A DNA stretch of 64,000 nt from Nitrospira sp. (GTDB lineage Bacteria; Nitrospirota; Nitrospiria; Nitrospirales; Nitrospiraceae), in NCBI GenBank assembly GCA_024998595.1, contig JACOEK010000002.1:558001-622000 (forward strand), in the 5' to 3' direction. The translations under genes and the position numbers were made by a program. The stretch's first letter is position 1. The number at the start of each line of letters is the position of its first letter. Shown here piece by piece: positions 1-10,447 of this stretch. Below the pieces are notes generated by a model. The model was not told the DNA's origin. It did not search any database and was given only the letters and a program-made list of their open reading frames with translations.

Positions 1-25
1 CCATGCTCATGACCGACGTACTCAT
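1..25 (-). CDS. Possible start of DNA polymerase III delta subunit (partial)
   Basis: Reading leftwards, an ATG at 25 opens a frame (M-S-T-S-V-M-S-M) that runs off the window edge. An AAGG lies about 9 bases upstream, and the ATG is 22 bases after the lptE stop. Only eight codons are visible, so nothing in the protein itself identifies it. The guess of holA rests only on the common leuS-lptE-holA gene order. It could also be a chance ATG. Confidence 0.25.
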
Positions 26-47
26 CCGCAGAAACCTTCCAGTGACA

Positions 48-683
48 TTATCGGGCGGGCTCAGGCGGTGCATTGCCGCCGGGAAGCGCCTCGGCTTTGA
101 CGGGACGCTTCAACATTTTGTCCAGCTCGCCGGTATCCAAGAATAGTAAAAACCGGGAGGCAAGATCTTCCGCAACGAAACGGCCAGCCTGTTCTAATGC
201 TCGATTCTGCAGCACGCGGTTGAATTGCAGATCTTGCGTCAGGAAAAACTCCGAGGTTCCCTTCGCGACTTGCGACCAGACCAGTCGCTTCGTTTTGGCA
301 TCCTCGATCCTCACACTCACCAACATTTCGACCCGGCTTTCAAATGTCGTGGTCTGATCGAAGCTCAAGGTCGGCAGTAAAATTTGCATGATCTGGCCCG
401 ACAGGAACAGATCCGCCCCCCCGGAGGGGCCGACAATTTCCGCGCCCGCGCCCGCGGAAAACTCGCGGCGCAAATAATTGGCGAGCTTGATCTCGAAGTT
501 CGGCTCGTAGGTGCTGTTGGCGATGGGAAGAATGGCCAGACGCGGCGCTTGCGCTCGCTTCGCTGTCTGCTCAGGCGCGCCACCCACCGTGGGGCCGGCG
601 CCCTGCACCCGGAACTGATAGCCGCAGGCGGCGAGGTTCATCGCTGACAGACACAACACAAGCAGCAAAAAGGAGCGGCGCAT
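48..683 (-). CDS. lptE: LPS-assembly lipoprotein LptE
   Basis: 211 residues. The N-terminus is a lipoprotein signal: two Arg, a hydrophobic run, and lipobox LAAC with Cys20 followed by GYQF, the start typical of LptE. LptE is the outer-membrane lipoprotein that plugs the LptD barrel and helps place lipopolysaccharide on the cell surface. The body has the family pattern RLAILPIANSTYEPNFEIKLANYLRREF, here split for display as RLAILPIANSTYEP then NFEIKLANYLRREF, followed by a beta-rich part. It begins 4 bases after the leuS stop on the same strand, so the two are probably co-transcribed. The C-terminus (about residues 190-211) is Pro/Ala-rich and probably disordered. Its presence shows the host has an LPS outer membrane. 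Confidence 0.85.
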   Translation of the reverse strand: MRRSFLLLVLCLSAMNLAACGYQFRVQGAGPTVGGAPEQTAKRAQAPRLAILPIANSTYEPNFEIKLANYLRREFSAGAGAEIVGPSGGADLFLSGQIMQILLPTLSFDQTTTFESRVEMLVSVRIEDAKTKRLVWSQVAKGTSEFFLTQDLQFNRVLQNRALEQAGRFVAEDLASRFLLFLDTGELDKMLKRPVKAEALPGGNAPPEPAR

Positions 684-687
684 GGCA

Positions 688-3123
688 TCACACCACGAAG
701 TTCATCAACTTCTTCTCGACGTAAATGACTTTTTGAGGCTCTTTTCCCTGCAGCCATTCGGCGACTTCTTTCCTGGCAAGCGGCTCCAGCTGCTCGCGTG
801 AAGCCCCGGCATCGACCTCCAGCTTTGCGCGGAGCTTCCCGTTGACCTGAACCGGGATCGTCAATCGATCGCTGATCACCAACGCGGGATCGAATTGCGG
901 CCATGGCTGCTGGCCAGCGCTCGGCTTGTGACCGAGACGTTCCCACAACTCCTCGCTCAGATGCGGCGCAAAAGGCAGCAGCAATAAGACAAACGGTTCC
1001 AGCAGACAGCGCGGCCGCTGATCCAACTTGGTCATGTCGTTTGTAAACACCATCATCTGCGAAATGGCCGTATTAAAACGCAACGCCTCGATATCTTCGG
1101 TCACTTTTTTAATCGTGGAGTGGAGCAGTCGCTGCTGCTCGGACGTCGGTGCCGCATTCGTCACCGCCGCACTCAACGCGCCGTCTTCGCCGACCATGAG
1201 TCGCCAGACCCGGTCGAGAAATCGCGTGATGCCTTCCACTCCTCGCGTGCTCCACGGCTTCATCGATTCCAGCGGCCCCATAAACATTTCATAGAGGCGC
1301 ACCGCATCGGCGCCGAACTGGTCGATCATCTCGTCAGGGTTCACCACGTTGCCGCGCGACTTCGACATCTTCTGGTTGTCTTCGCCCAGTACGATTCCCT
1401 GATGCACCAATTTCTTGAATGGCTCCGGCGTGCTGATCACGCCCGCATCGAACAGCACCTTGTGCCAAAAGCGGCTATAGAGGAGATGGAGCACCGCATG
1501 TTCGCTGCCGCCGATGTAGAGATCCACCGGCATCCAATATTGCTCTTTCGCCGGATCGACCAACTGACGGGTGTTTTTCGGATCGATGAACCGCAGGTAA
1601 TACCAGCAGGATCCGGCCCATTGCGGCATCGTGTTCGTTTCGCGCCGCGCCGCTTTGCCGGTCGCAGGATCCGTCGTCGTCAACCACTCCTCGAGATTGG
1701 CCAGCGGACTTTCTCCGCTCCCCGACGGTTTAAAATTCTTCGTCTCGGGCAGTGGGAGAGGCAACTGTTCTTCCGGCAAGGGCCTGGGCTCGCCCTCAAC
1801 CCACACAATAGGAAAGGGCTCCCCCCAATAACGCTGCCGGGCAAAGAGCCAGTCCCGAAGTTTGTAGTTGATGGTTTTTTTGCCCTTGCCCTTGGTTTCA
1901 AGCCAGGCCGTCATCTTCGGAATCGCCTCGTTGGGCAGCAACCCGTCGAGCGAGCAGGAACCATCCGGAGTGGCCGAGTTGATGACGCGCCCTCGATCCG
2001 TGTCGGTGAAGGCTGCCTTGTCGACTTGTCCCCCTTGAATCACTTCCCTGATCGGCAGGTGATATTGCGTGGCAAAGGCCCAGTCGCGCTCGTCATGGGC
2101 CGGCACCGCCATAATCGCGCCGGTGCCATAACTCATGAGCACGTAATCGGCAATCCAGATCGGCAGGCGTTCCTGGTTGACGGGATTGATGGCATAGCCG
2201 CCCGTGAAGACGCCGGTCTTGACCTTGTCCAAGTCCTGGCGCTGCAGATCGCTTTTCCGAGCCGCCGCGTCGCGATAGTCCGTCACCTGCGCCCGCTGCG
2301 ACGGAGTGGTCACCACCTCGACAAGGGGATGTTCAGGAGCGACGACCATATAGGTGGCGCCGAACAATGTATCAGGCCGGGTCGTGAAGACACGCAGGTT
2401 CCCCGTGGTGTCGGCCAGCGCAAAGTCGACTTCGGCGCCGATCGATCGACCGATCCAGTTTTTCTGCATCTCCAGCGTGCTGGTCGGCCATTCAACCAGG
2501 CTCAGGTCATCGAGCAGCCGCTCCGCGTATGCGGTGATCTTCAACACCCATTGCCGCATTGGCTTGCGAATGACGTCGAACCCGCCAACCTCGCTCTTCC
2601 CGTCCACGATTTCTTCGTTGGCCAAGACGGTCGACAAGGCCGGACACCAATTGACCGGCACCTCGGCCACATAGGCCAACCCGCGCTCGAAGAGTTTCAG
2701 AAAAATCCACTGAGTCCAACGATAGTAGTCCTGATCGGTCGTGCTGAGTTCGCGTTCCCAGTCGTAGGACAGCCCAACGCGCTTCATCTGTCGCTTAAAG
2801 GTCGCAACATTTTGGGCCGTCGTGATGGCAGGATGCACGCCCGTTTTCACGGCATATTGCTCGGCCGGCAATCCGAACGCGTCCCAACCCATCGGATGCA
2901 GCACGTTGAAGCCGCGCATGCGTTTATAGCGGGACACAATGTCGGTCGCGGTATACCCTTCCAAGTGCCCGACATGCAGACCGGACCCGGATGGATAGGG
3001 AAACATATCCAGGCAGTAGAACTTGGGCTTCGAAGTGTCGTCCGACGCCCGAAAAGATCGGTGGGTTTCCCAATAGGCCTGCCACTTCGATTCAAGGGCC
3101 TGGTGATCGTAGGATTTGCTCAT
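688..3123 (-). CDS. leuS: Leucyl-tRNA synthetase
   Basis: 811 residues; charges tRNA-Leu with leucine in the cytoplasm. Class I signature motifs are present: HVGH at residues 50-53 (the HIGH motif) and KMSKS at 585-589. Between them lie the CP1 editing domain (about 220-420, with [15 protein letters not shown] and [17 protein letters not shown]) and the zinc-less bacterial core with [11 protein letters not shown]. The anticodon-binding and C-terminal domains end in FVV. The frame is open up to 3378, but the family start is clearly [14 protein letters not shown] at 3123; the 85 residues further upstream are Cys/Arg-rich and unlike LeuS. It is the first gene of a leuS-lptE unit and is divergent from the methyltransferase at 3347, with a 223-base shared upstream region. 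Confidence 0.97.
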   Translation of the reverse strand: MSKSYDHQALESKWQAYWETHRSFRASDDTSKPKFYCLDMFPYPSGSGLHVGHLEGYTATDIVSRYKRMRGFNVLHPMGWDAFGLPAEQYAVKTGVHPAITTAQNVATFKRQMKRVGLSYDWERELSTTDQDYYRWTQWIFLKLFERGLAYVAEVPVNWCPALSTVLANEEIVDGKSEVGGFDVIRKPMRQWVLKITAYAERLLDDLSLVEWPTSTLEMQKNWIGRSIGAEVDFALADTTGNLRVFTTRPDTLFGATYMVVAPEHPLVEVVTTPSQRAQVTDYRDAAARKSDLQRQDLDKVKTGVFTGGYAINPVNQERLPIWIADYVLMSYGTGAIMAVPAHDERDWAFATQYHLPIREVIQGGQVDKAAFTDTDRGRVINSATPDGSCSLDGLLPNEAIPKMTAWLETKGKGKKTINYKLRDWLFARQRYWGEPFPIVWVEGEPRPLPEEQLPLPLPETKNFKPSGSGESPLANLEEWLTTTDPATGKAARRETNTMPQWAGSCWYYLRFIDPKNTRQLVDPAKEQYWMPVDLYIGGSEHAVLHLLYSRFWHKVLFDAGVISTPEPFKKLVHQGIVLGEDNQKMSKSRGNVVNPDEMIDQFGADAVRLYEMFMGPLESMKPWSTRGVEGITRFLDRVWRLMVGEDGALSAAVTNAAPTSEQQRLLHSTIKKVTEDIEALRFNTAISQMMVFTNDMTKLDQRPRCLLEPFVLLLLPFAPHLSEELWERLGHKPSAGQQPWPQFDPALVISDRLTIPVQVNGKLRAKLEVDAGASREQLEPLARKEVAEWLQGKEPQKVIYVEKKLMNFVV

Positions 3124-3346
3124 CGTATGAACATCACATCTGACGAATGAAAATGCACTCGACTGCAGAACGGACGACTGTAGCATACGCGATACGCGGC
3201 AACAAGGACGCAGCGGGAGAAAGAGGGGCCGCCTCGGCGCCTCCGTTTCACTTGATCCGAAGCGCGACTCCTGTTCAAATGCCGGACAGGATGACGACGC
3301 GACACCACGTGCGCCCAATCGCCCGGCAAGGAGTGGCCACCCGGTT

Positions 3347-3967
3347 ATGTACGCCACCTTTATTTTTCCACGACTCATGGATTGGCTGCTCCGGGGAGAG
3401 CGCTTCCAAACCGAACGCCGTCAGCTCCTCGCTTCAGCCCAAGGGGTGGTGCTGGAGATCGGTTTTGGCACAGGGCTGAATCTTCCGCACTACCCTCCGA
3501 CCGTCACGGCCCTGCATACCGTGGAGCCCGCGACGCTCTTGCCTGACCGCGTCGCCCGACGAGTAGCGAACGCCCCCTTTCCGGTCCACGTTCGCCAACA
3601 GAGCGCAGAAATTTTGCCCTATGCCGGGGGCATGTTCGATTGCGCCGTCAGCACCTTCACCTTGTGTACGATTCCGGATCCCTGTGCGGCGTTACGCGAA
3701 GTCCGGAGAGTCCTGAAGCCCGAGGGCCGCTTCCTGTTCCTTGAACATGGTCGCAGTGATGACCTTTCCATTGCCCGCTGGCAGGACCGCCTCAACCCGC
3801 TGCAACGGGTGGTGGCCTGCGGCTGCAATCTCAATCGGCGCATCGACCAACTCGTGGTTCAAGCAGGACTTCGACTGGAACACCTTGACCGGTATGCCCT
3901 GCCCGGCGTCCCGAGAATCGGCGGAGAGATGTACCGCGGCAGCGCTTGCGCCAATGGCCCTGCGTAG
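3347..3967 (+). CDS. Class I SAM-dependent methyltransferase
   Basis: 206 residues. Rossmann methyltransferase motif I is clear ([16 protein letters not shown], about 36-51), followed by the acidic residue after strand 2 (HTVEP) and motif IV/post-I region [38 protein letters not shown], seen in two parts: [14 protein letters not shown] and [20 protein letters not shown]. This is the pattern of Methyltransf_11 proteins close to phospholipid or UbiE-like methyltransferases; the substrate cannot be read. The N-terminal [15 protein letters not shown] is amphipathic, which fits a membrane-near substrate. An AAGGAG lies about 15 bases before the ATG, rather far. It is followed by a short hairpin with five T, then by the sensor kinase. 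Confidence 0.8.
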   Translation: MYATFIFPRLMDWLLRGERFQTERRQLLASAQGVVLEIGFGTGLNLPHYPPTVTALHTVEPATLLPDRVARRVANAPFPVHVRQQSAEILPYAGGMFDCAVSTFTLCTIPDPCAALREVRRVLKPEGRFLFLEHGRSDDLSIARWQDRLNPLQRVVACGCNLNRRIDQLVVQAGLRLEHLDRYALPGVPRIGGEMYRGSACANGPA

Positions 3968-4017
3968 CATCCATATGTCACAGGGAAATTGTATCCCTCC
4001 CGGCAATTTTGTAGACT

Positions 4018-4038
4018 GCACCTATGCAGGTGGTTTTT
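4018..4038 (+). terminator. Weak intrinsic terminator after the methyltransferase
   Basis: CACCT-ATGC-AGGTG forms a 5-bp stem with a 4-base loop and is followed by G and five T. It lies 51 bases after the methyltransferase stop and 36 bases before the kinase ATG. The stem is short, so it may only attenuate. Confidence 0.4.
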
Positions 4039-4073
4039 CGCATCGATGCTTCTAGCAGACGGGAGTAATCCCG

Positions 4074-7000
4074 ATGGCCTCCTCGCAGTTCTTTCCCGGC
4101 AACCAACCCTCTTCGGTCTCCGCCAACGAACCGATTGATTCAGCCAGAGAGACCAGTCTGAACTTGCAGCGAGTCACGCTGCTGTATCAGGCCCTGCCCG
4201 CAGCGCTCATTGCCGGCCTCGGATGCGCGGTCGCACTGGTCTTCGTCAATTGGAATGTCCTGCCGCATAATCAGCTGCTTGCCTGGCTGGCGTATCATCT
4301 ACTCTTGTCGATCGGCCGATATGGATTGGCTCACTCATTTACAGTCACAGCGCCGACGCCTGCGACGATGCGACGCTGGGACCGGGCGTTCTTGACAGGA
4401 ACGCTGCTGGCCGGACTTGGCTGGGGTTCGACGGCCCTGATCCTGTTTCCCGAGTCGTCACCTTCTCATCAGCTGTTCCTGGCCTTCGTCCTCGGGGGCG
4501 TGTCTGCCGGTGCGTCTTCTACTTTGGCTGCGCGATTCGACGCGTTCCTGTCCTTTGCCGTTCCAACCCTGGCTCCGCTGATTCTGCGCTTCTTCCTGCT
4601 CAACCATGAGCAGGCCCTGCCCATGGCCATCTGCACGCTGCTGTTTTCCCTGCTTATGGTCTATACGGCATACCGAACGTCCAACAGTGTGCTGGAAACA
4701 CTCCAGCTGAAATCTCACAACGCGCAATTGGTGGATCAGCTCGCGTCGCAATTGGAAGAGGGCGAACAGACGGCGCTGCTCTTGAATGTGCATAGCGAGC
4801 ACTATCGATTCATCATGGAGTATGCGCAGGACATTATCTACCGGACCGACCGGAGCGGCCGCTTTACGTTCATCAATCCTGCAGTGGTCCGGTTCCTCGG
4901 GTACCACGAAACCGACGTGCTTGGCCATCGCGCGCTTGATTTCGTCCACCCGAATTATCGCCGTAGCACGGAACATTTTTACATCCGCCAGTTTCTCCGC
5001 AAGACTCCCAGCACCTATTACGAATTCCCGCTGGTTACCAGAACGCACCAAACCCTGTGGGTGGGGCAGAACGTGCAACTGCTGCTCCGCGACCAGGAGG
5101 TCACCGGGTTCCAAGCCGTGATGCGCGATATCTCGGCCAGAAAGGAAACCGAAGAGGCGTTACGCTTCAGCCAGGACCGGTATCGGGCGTTGTTTGAGAG
5201 CAGCCCCGAAATGCTGTTGACCGTCGATGCGAAAGGCACCTTACTCACGGTGAATGCCACCGCCGCTGCGGAATTGGGCTATAGCGCCGAGTGGTTGATC
5301 GGCCAACCGATCTCATTGATCGTTCACGACGACGACCGCACAACCGTGCAACAACATTTTGCAGACTGCCTCAGACGACCGGGGCATGTGCTCCGCGGGG
5401 AGTTCCGGAAAATCCGCAAAGGCGGGAGTCCTCTGTGGGTGCGAGAAGCCTCACGGGCCGTGCGCAACCCCAACGGACAGTTCGACATCCTAATCGTGTG
5501 CGAAAACGTCACCGAACGGAAAGGCATGGAAGACGCCTTGACCCACACACGTCAACTCCTGGAATCCATCGTGGAGCACATTCCACATATGGTCTTCCTG
5601 AAAGATGCCCGGGAGTTGCGCTTCGCACAGTTCAATAAAGCCGGCGAACAACTCATCGGCCTGCCCCGGGAAACGCTCCTGGGGAAAAACGACTTCGACC
5701 TCTTCCCCCGTGAACAGGCGGAATTCTTTACCGCACGGGATCGTGAAGTGCTCACCGGCGGAGCGCTGCTGGATATACCCGCCGAACCGATCCAGACCAA
5801 GGATCAGGGCTTGCGGTGGCTCCATACCAGGAAACTTCCCCTCTACGATCACACCGGCGTCCCCCGGTATCTCCTCGGCATTTCGGAAGACATCACGGAC
5901 CAGAAGCGGCGACAGGAGATCGAACAACTCCGGCTGGGACAACTGGCCACGCAACAGACCGTCCTCCATAAACTCGCGGAAGATCCGTCCATTCACAGCG
6001 GACACCCCCAACAGGCGTTTCCGGTGATGACCGAACATGCGACCGGCACCTTCGCGGTTGAACGAGCGAGCATCTGGCTCTTTGACGAGACCCAATCCTC
6101 CCTGGTCCTGCAAGATTTGTTTGAAGCTACCCCCAAGCGGCATCGCCAGGGAACCTCGCTCTCCATCAAAGAGTATCCGGCCTACCTCCACGCCCTCGAA
6201 ACCGAACCCTATTCCCTCGCCGCCCATGCCGCCAGAATTGATCCACGCACCTGCGAACTCGCTTCGTCGTATCTGGAACCGCTCGGCATCGAGTCCATGC
6301 TGGACGCACCGATTCGCCGCCATGGACGTGTGGTGGGAGTCTTCTGCCTCGAACATGTCGGTCCCTCCAAGACCTGGACCAGCGAGGAAAAGGCGTTCGC
6401 CGCCTCTCTGGCCGCCATGGCCACCCTGACCCTGGAGGCGGCCGACCGCCGCCAGGCTCAAGAGGCGTTGGAACAACACGTGCGCGAACGTACGGGGGAA
6501 TTACGGCGCATGACCGCGCATCTGCAGACCATCATCGAAGAATCCCCCTTAGCGATGATCGAATTGGATCAAGCAGGCCACGTGACCACGTGGAATGCCG
6601 CCGCCACCGCCTTGTTCGGATGGACCAGGGAAGAAGTCCTGGGACGTGAGCTGCCCTATGTGCCCACGGGACAGGAAGAGGCCTCGAATGAGTTGTGGAC
6701 CTCCGTCATGAACGGCGGCGCGCCGCGCAACCTCGAACTCTGTCGCCGGAGAAAAGACGGGGCCCTGATCGATGTCAACATGTGGGGCACCTTGCTGCAA
6801 GGCCCCGGGGGCCAGACGACCGGGTCCATCGGATTCTTCATCGACGTCACGGAGCACAAACAACTCGAAGAGCAGCTCCGGCAAGCCCATAAAATGGAAG
6901 GCATCGGCAGGCTGGCCGGTGGGGTCGCCCACGATTTCAACAATCTGCTCACGGTCATCAACGGCTGCGCCATGCTGCTGTTGGAACAGGTGCGCGCCGA

Positions 7001-8015
7001 AGACCCGTTGCATCGTTCCTTGACCGAGATCCTGACCGCCGGTCAGCGGGCGGCAGCACTGACCAGACAGCTCCTGGCCTTTAGCCGTCGGCAGGTCCTG
7101 ACGTTCCAGGTCTTCGACCTCAATGAGGCGCTTTCATCGATCGGCTCGATGATCGAACGATTGATCGGAGAGGATATTGCCCTTGTGAGAGACCTCACCC
7201 CTCAGCCCTGCATCATCCGCGCAGACCGGGGCCAAATCGATCAGGTTGTGCTGAATTTGGCGGTGAATGCCAAGGACGCGATGCCGCAGGGAGGGACGTT
7301 GACCATGTCGACGCGAATCCTGACCCTTACCGCAGAGACGCCGGTCCCCCATCCCGCAATGCTTCCGGGACGGTATGTGCATCTCGCCATTCGCGACTCC
7401 GGAGAGGGAATGGACCGGAACACCCTCTCGCATATTTTTGAACCCTTCTTCACCACGAAGGAGGAGGGCAAAGGCACCGGGTTAGGGCTGGCCACGGTCT
7501 ATGGGATCGTCAAACAGAGTCAGGGTTTCATCTTTGCCGACAGTTTGCCCGGCGAAGGCGCCACCTTCGACATGTATTTTCCGTTGGCCCAGGCTCCTCC
7601 CCTGGTTGCCGCACCGCCCACCGTCTCGCGTCCCCACTGTGGCCACGAAACCATTCTGCTGGTGGAAGACCAACAGGCCGTGCGGATGCTGCTCACGCAT
7701 GCCCTTTCGGATTACGGGTATACCTTGCTCGAAGCCTCCAGCGGGCAGGAGGCGCTCCGCCTCGTCGCCGCCGCCAAGACTCCCATTGATATTCTGCTCA
7801 CCGACGTCGTCATGCCGCAGATGACGGGCCCCGCCTTGGCCGAGCGCCTACGGCAACAATGGCCCCGTCTCAGGGTGTTGTTTATGTCCGGCTATGCGGA
7901 AGGCAGTGTGCTACCGACGTTCCTCGCAGAACCGGGAACCGGCTTCATTCAAAAGCCGTTTTTGCCCACTGAGCTCGCCCAGAAACTTCGCGAATTGCTC
8001 GATTCCGTCAAGTAG
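4074..8015 (+). CDS. Membrane-bound multi-PAS/GAF hybrid sensor histidine kinase
   Basis: 1313 residues. Order read from the protein: N-terminal membrane block of about six hydrophobic segments (about 30-190); PAS domains at about 245-360, 370-480 and 490-610 (ending KETEEALRFSQDRYRALFE, ERKGMEDAL and DQKRRQEIE); a GAF domain (about 640-785, FAVERASIWLFDE ... HVGPSKTWTSEEKAFAASLA); a fourth PAS (about 815-925); HisKA with phospho-acceptor His953 in GGVAHDFNNLL; HATPase with N-box NLAVNAKDAM, G1 RDSGEGMD and G2 GKGTGLGLATVYG; then a C-terminal receiver with Asp1244 in LLTDVVMPQMTG and Lys in IQKPF. The HDFNN type with a fused receiver is common in stand-alone hybrid kinases. No response-regulator gene is adjacent, so the output partner is unknown. 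A GGGAG lies 9 bases before the ATG. It faces the yrfG-like gene, 45 bases away. Confidence 0.93.
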   Translation: MASSQFFPGNQPSSVSANEPIDSARETSLNLQRVTLLYQALPAALIAGLGCAVALVFVNWNVLPHNQLLAWLAYHLLLSIGRYGLAHSFTVTAPTPATMRRWDRAFLTGTLLAGLGWGSTALILFPESSPSHQLFLAFVLGGVSAGASSTLAARFDAFLSFAVPTLAPLILRFFLLNHEQALPMAICTLLFSLLMVYTAYRTSNSVLETLQLKSHNAQLVDQLASQLEEGEQTALLLNVHSEHYRFIMEYAQDIIYRTDRSGRFTFINPAVVRFLGYHETDVLGHRALDFVHPNYRRSTEHFYIRQFLRKTPSTYYEFPLVTRTHQTLWVGQNVQLLLRDQEVTGFQAVMRDISARKETEEALRFSQDRYRALFESSPEMLLTVDAKGTLLTVNATAAAELGYSAEWLIGQPISLIVHDDDRTTVQQHFADCLRRPGHVLRGEFRKIRKGGSPLWVREASRAVRNPNGQFDILIVCENVTERKGMEDALTHTRQLLESIVEHIPHMVFLKDARELRFAQFNKAGEQLIGLPRETLLGKNDFDLFPREQAEFFTARDREVLTGGALLDIPAEPIQTKDQGLRWLHTRKLPLYDHTGVPRYLLGISEDITDQKRRQEIEQLRLGQLATQQTVLHKLAEDPSIHSGHPQQAFPVMTEHATGTFAVERASIWLFDETQSSLVLQDLFEATPKRHRQGTSLSIKEYPAYLHALETEPYSLAAHAARIDPRTCELASSYLEPLGIESMLDAPIRRHGRVVGVFCLEHVGPSKTWTSEEKAFAASLAAMATLTLEAADRRQAQEALEQHVRERTGELRRMTAHLQTIIEESPLAMIELDQAGHVTTWNAAATALFGWTREEVLGRELPYVPTGQEEASNELWTSVMNGGAPRNLELCRRRKDGALIDVNMWGTLLQGPGGQTTGSIGFFIDVTEHKQLEEQLRQAHKMEGIGRLAGGVAHDFNNLLTVINGCAMLLLEQVRAEDPLHRSLTEILTAGQRAAALTRQLLAFSRRQVLTFQVFDLNEALSSIGSMIERLIGEDIALVRDLTPQPCIIRADRGQIDQVVLNLAVNAKDAMPQGGTLTMSTRILTLTAETPVPHPAMLPGRYVHLAIRDSGEGMDRNTLSHIFEPFFTTKEEGKGTGLGLATVYGIVKQSQGFIFADSLPGEGATFDMYFPLAQAPPLVAAPPTVSRPHCGHETILLVEDQQAVRMLLTHALSDYGYTLLEASSGQEALRLVAAAKTPIDILLTDVVMPQMTGPALAERLRQQWPRLRVLFMSGYAEGSVLPTFLAEPGTGFIQKPFLPTELAQKLRELLDSVK

Positions 8016-8060
8016 ACACTCGATGGATCACTCAGGGGACGCAGGACTCTCGCCGGTGGA

Positions 8061-8747
8061 TCACCCGGGCAGGATCGACTGGAAATTTTCGATGGATTGA
8101 AATCGTGCGGAAGGAACGGGAGAGGCTTGAGAGCTCGACTTCGAACGATGAAAGATCCTGCCGATCCCGAACTGTTCGGCTGCCGCCAGGCATTGCTCGT
8201 CGTCGTCGATATACAAGGCTCGGGACGGATCGAATCCGACCAGCTCTTGGCAGGTCGGCCAATATTCCGAGCGCATCTTGAGCCATCCCACTTCGAAGGC
8301 GTCGACAATGCGATCGACCTGCCGGTGTAGACCGGTCTTCGCGGTTTTGACCTCGACGCCCGCGCGATGCGCGTTCGTGAGAATCGTCACCCGCTTCCCC
8401 AGCCGCCGCAACGACACAAGGAACGCCTCGGCATCGGGGAGAAACCCGATCATGTGATCGAGCTCGCGGTGCATCGCCACCACATCGATCTGCACCCGTT
8501 CTGTCCAATAGTGCAAATCAGTCCAGGCGAGTTCGCCTTCCACGGAGCGGTACATGTTCATCAATCGATCCCGGGCTTCCGAGAATGCCAGCGCATGTTT
8601 GGCCGCATACCGCCTGGGCAGCTCTTCTTCGAAAAAAAAGTTGTCGAAATGGCGGTCCAGCAGCGTGCCGTCCATATCAAGCAAGACATCGTCGATTCTG
8701 GTCCAATCGACGGCTTGAGGAGTCGCGTCTGAGCCGTGGTGCAGCAT
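8061..8747 (-). CDS. yrfG: HAD-family GMP/IMP nucleotidase (YrfG-like)
   Basis: 228 residues from the ATG at 8747 (a GTG at 8750 is the alternative). HAD phosphatase motifs: motif I DMDGTLLD (the two Asp are nucleophile and acid), motif II T in ILTNAH, motif III Lys in WLKMRSEYW, and motif IV YIDDDEQCL. The cap and flanking pattern DNFFFEEELPRRYAAKH, then LNWxxLxYW-like LAWTDLHYWTERV, match E. coli YrfG, which dephosphorylates purine mononucleotides. That substrate assignment is by family, not shown here. The gene points away from der, and the two starts are so close (8747 and 8808/8826) that their promoters must overlap. Confidence 0.8.
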   Translation of the reverse strand: MLHHGSDATPQAVDWTRIDDVLLDMDGTLLDRHFDNFFFEEELPRRYAAKHALAFSEARDRLMNMYRSVEGELAWTDLHYWTERVQIDVVAMHRELDHMIGFLPDAEAFLVSLRRLGKRVTILTNAHRAGVEVKTAKTGLHRQVDRIVDAFEVGWLKMRSEYWPTCQELVGFDPSRALYIDDDEQCLAAAEQFGIGRIFHRSKSSSQASPVPSARFQSIENFQSILPG

Positions 8748-8825
8748 CACGTCAGTATAACGGAGACCGGCGCGACAAGACGAGTCATTGTGTTCGATGA
8801 AATCTCTATGATACCGTCGCGAGCC

Positions 8826-10202
8826 ATGTCACGCACAAAAACTGCCCGCGGTCCCGTTACGCCGCTCTTCACCCTTGAAGGCGGCCGCCTGCCCATTGTC
8901 GCACTGATCGGGCGGCCCAATGTGGGCAAGTCGACCCTCTTCAATCGCATTCTGGGCACACGAGCCGCCATCGTAGACGATGTCCCCGGCGTGACGAGAG
9001 ATCGTAACTATGCCGACACCACCTATCGCAACCGCCATTTCCGGCTGGTCGACACCGGCGGGCTCGATCCGACGGCCCACGAAGGTATGTTGTCTTTGAT
9101 CCGGCAACAATCCCAACTCGCCATCGCGGAGGCCGATATCCTGGTCCTCGTCCTTGATGCCCGAGCAGGGCTCACTCCCCCCGATGAAGAGGTGGTCGCG
9201 ACGTTGCGGGGCTCCGACAAACCGGTGTTTTACGTGATCAACAAGGTCGATACGCCGAAGGCCGATCCACTCGTCGCCGACTTCTATCGCCTGGGACAGG
9301 AACAGCTGTATCCCCTCTCAGCCGAACATGGGATCGGCGTTGCCGAATTGCTCGACGACCTGTTTCCCCATATGGTCGAGCCGCCGGGAGAAGAGACGCC
9401 GACGGAAATCCCGCGCGTCGCCATTGTCGGGCGTCCAAACGTCGGGAAATCCACCTTGGTCAATTCGGTTCTCGGCGAGGCGCGCGTGGTGGTCAGCAAC
9501 GTGCCCGGAACGACCCGTGATCCTGTGGACTCGATTGCGACCTTCAAGGACCGGCAATATGTTCTGACCGACACGGCCGGTATCCGCCGGCGCGGCCGTG
9601 TTGAGCGCGGCATCGAGGGCTATAGCGTGGCTCGTTCGCTCCGCGCCATCGGCCGGTCGGATATCGCGGTGCTGCTGCTCGACGCGGAAGAAGGCGTGAC
9701 GGAGCAGGATACCAAGATCGCGGGCCTCGTCCTCAAACAAGGACGCGCCTGCATTCTCGTCGTGAACAAGTGGGACCTCAAGGCCGACGATGTGGAAGCT
9801 CGGGAAGCGTACAAGCAGGAGCTCGAGCGCCGCTTTCCGTTCCTCGCTTGGGCGCCGGTCCTCTTTATCTCGGCACTGGAGCAGGATTTCTTGCGCGGCC
9901 TGTTCGCGTTGATCGACCAAGTTTATTTCTCATTTTGCAAGCGCGTCCCCACCGGCGCACTGAATCAATTTTTCCAGGGACTCCTGGAAAAACATCCGTT
10001 GCCGGTCAGAAAGGGGAAACCGGCCAAAGCGAGTAAGTCGGCCTTTATGACGCAAGTTGCGACACGGCCCCCCGCTTTTGCCCTCTTTGTGGGACACCCC
10101 GACAACATGACGCCGGCCTATCTCCGCTTTCTCGAGAACCAGATCCGGAAGGAATATCATTTCTCCGGCACCCCCATTCGTTTGATGATCCGCAAAAAGT
10201 AA
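8826..10202 (+). CDS. der: Ribosome-assembly GTPase Der (EngA)
   Basis: 458 residues from the ATG at 8826 (ATG 8808 and GTG 8736 are in frame upstream). Two GTPase domains in tandem, the mark of Der: first P-loop GRPNVGKSTLFNR with DTGGLD and NKVD; second P-loop GRPNVGKSTLVN with DTAGIRRRG and NKWD. A C-terminal KH-like domain (about 355-458) has the usual ending FSGTPIRLMIRKK. Der acts in maturation of the 50S ribosomal subunit and is essential in most bacteria. Start choice is uncertain; MSRTKTARGPVTPLF precedes the first domain directly and the longer versions add only unconserved residues. Divergent from the yrfG-like gene. Confidence 0.95.
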   Translation: MSRTKTARGPVTPLFTLEGGRLPIVALIGRPNVGKSTLFNRILGTRAAIVDDVPGVTRDRNYADTTYRNRHFRLVDTGGLDPTAHEGMLSLIRQQSQLAIAEADILVLVLDARAGLTPPDEEVVATLRGSDKPVFYVINKVDTPKADPLVADFYRLGQEQLYPLSAEHGIGVAELLDDLFPHMVEPPGEETPTEIPRVAIVGRPNVGKSTLVNSVLGEARVVVSNVPGTTRDPVDSIATFKDRQYVLTDTAGIRRRGRVERGIEGYSVARSLRAIGRSDIAVLLLDAEEGVTEQDTKIAGLVLKQGRACILVVNKWDLKADDVEAREAYKQELERRFPFLAWAPVLFISALEQDFLRGLFALIDQVYFSFCKRVPTGALNQFFQGLLEKHPLPVRKGKPAKASKSAFMTQVATRPPAFALFVGHPDNMTPAYLRFLENQIRKEYHFSGTPIRLMIRKK

Positions 10203-10364
10203 GGCACGGATAAAAAGCATCGCGTGTCGTGTCCGCTTCAAACATGACAATCATTCGTCTCCTGAATACCTGCATGCAGGTCCCGAAGGCCTTTCAACTT
10301 GACTCATACCGACCAGCATGTTATTCGCACAGGAGACGTTGTACGCCACGTACGATCCGGCAGG

Positions 10365-10391
10365 AACCGCCGCTCACGTGAATGGGCGGTT
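10365..10391 (+). terminator. Hairpin after der, possible terminator
   Basis: Arms AACCGCC and GGCGGTT (7 bp) with a 13-base loop, followed by TCTCCCCC. It sits 163 bases after the der stop and 57 bases before the next gene. There is no clear T-run. The gap 10203-10447 also holds a perfect 12-bp palindrome, CCTGCATGCAGG, near 10268, of unknown meaning. Confidence 0.3.
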
Positions 10392-10447
10392 TCTCCCCCG
10401 CTCAATCGGCGTGAAACCATTCCGAACAGCATCATTCGATACACATT

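Noticed and set aside
1120-3150. 676-codon open frame on the plus strand
   Set aside because: It lies wholly antisense to leuS, is His/Arg/Gln-rich with no domain, and is a shadow of the high-G+C codon use of leuS.
3123-3378. N-terminal extension of LeuS
   Set aside because: The 85 upstream residues are Cys/Arg-rich and unconserved; the family start is at 3123.
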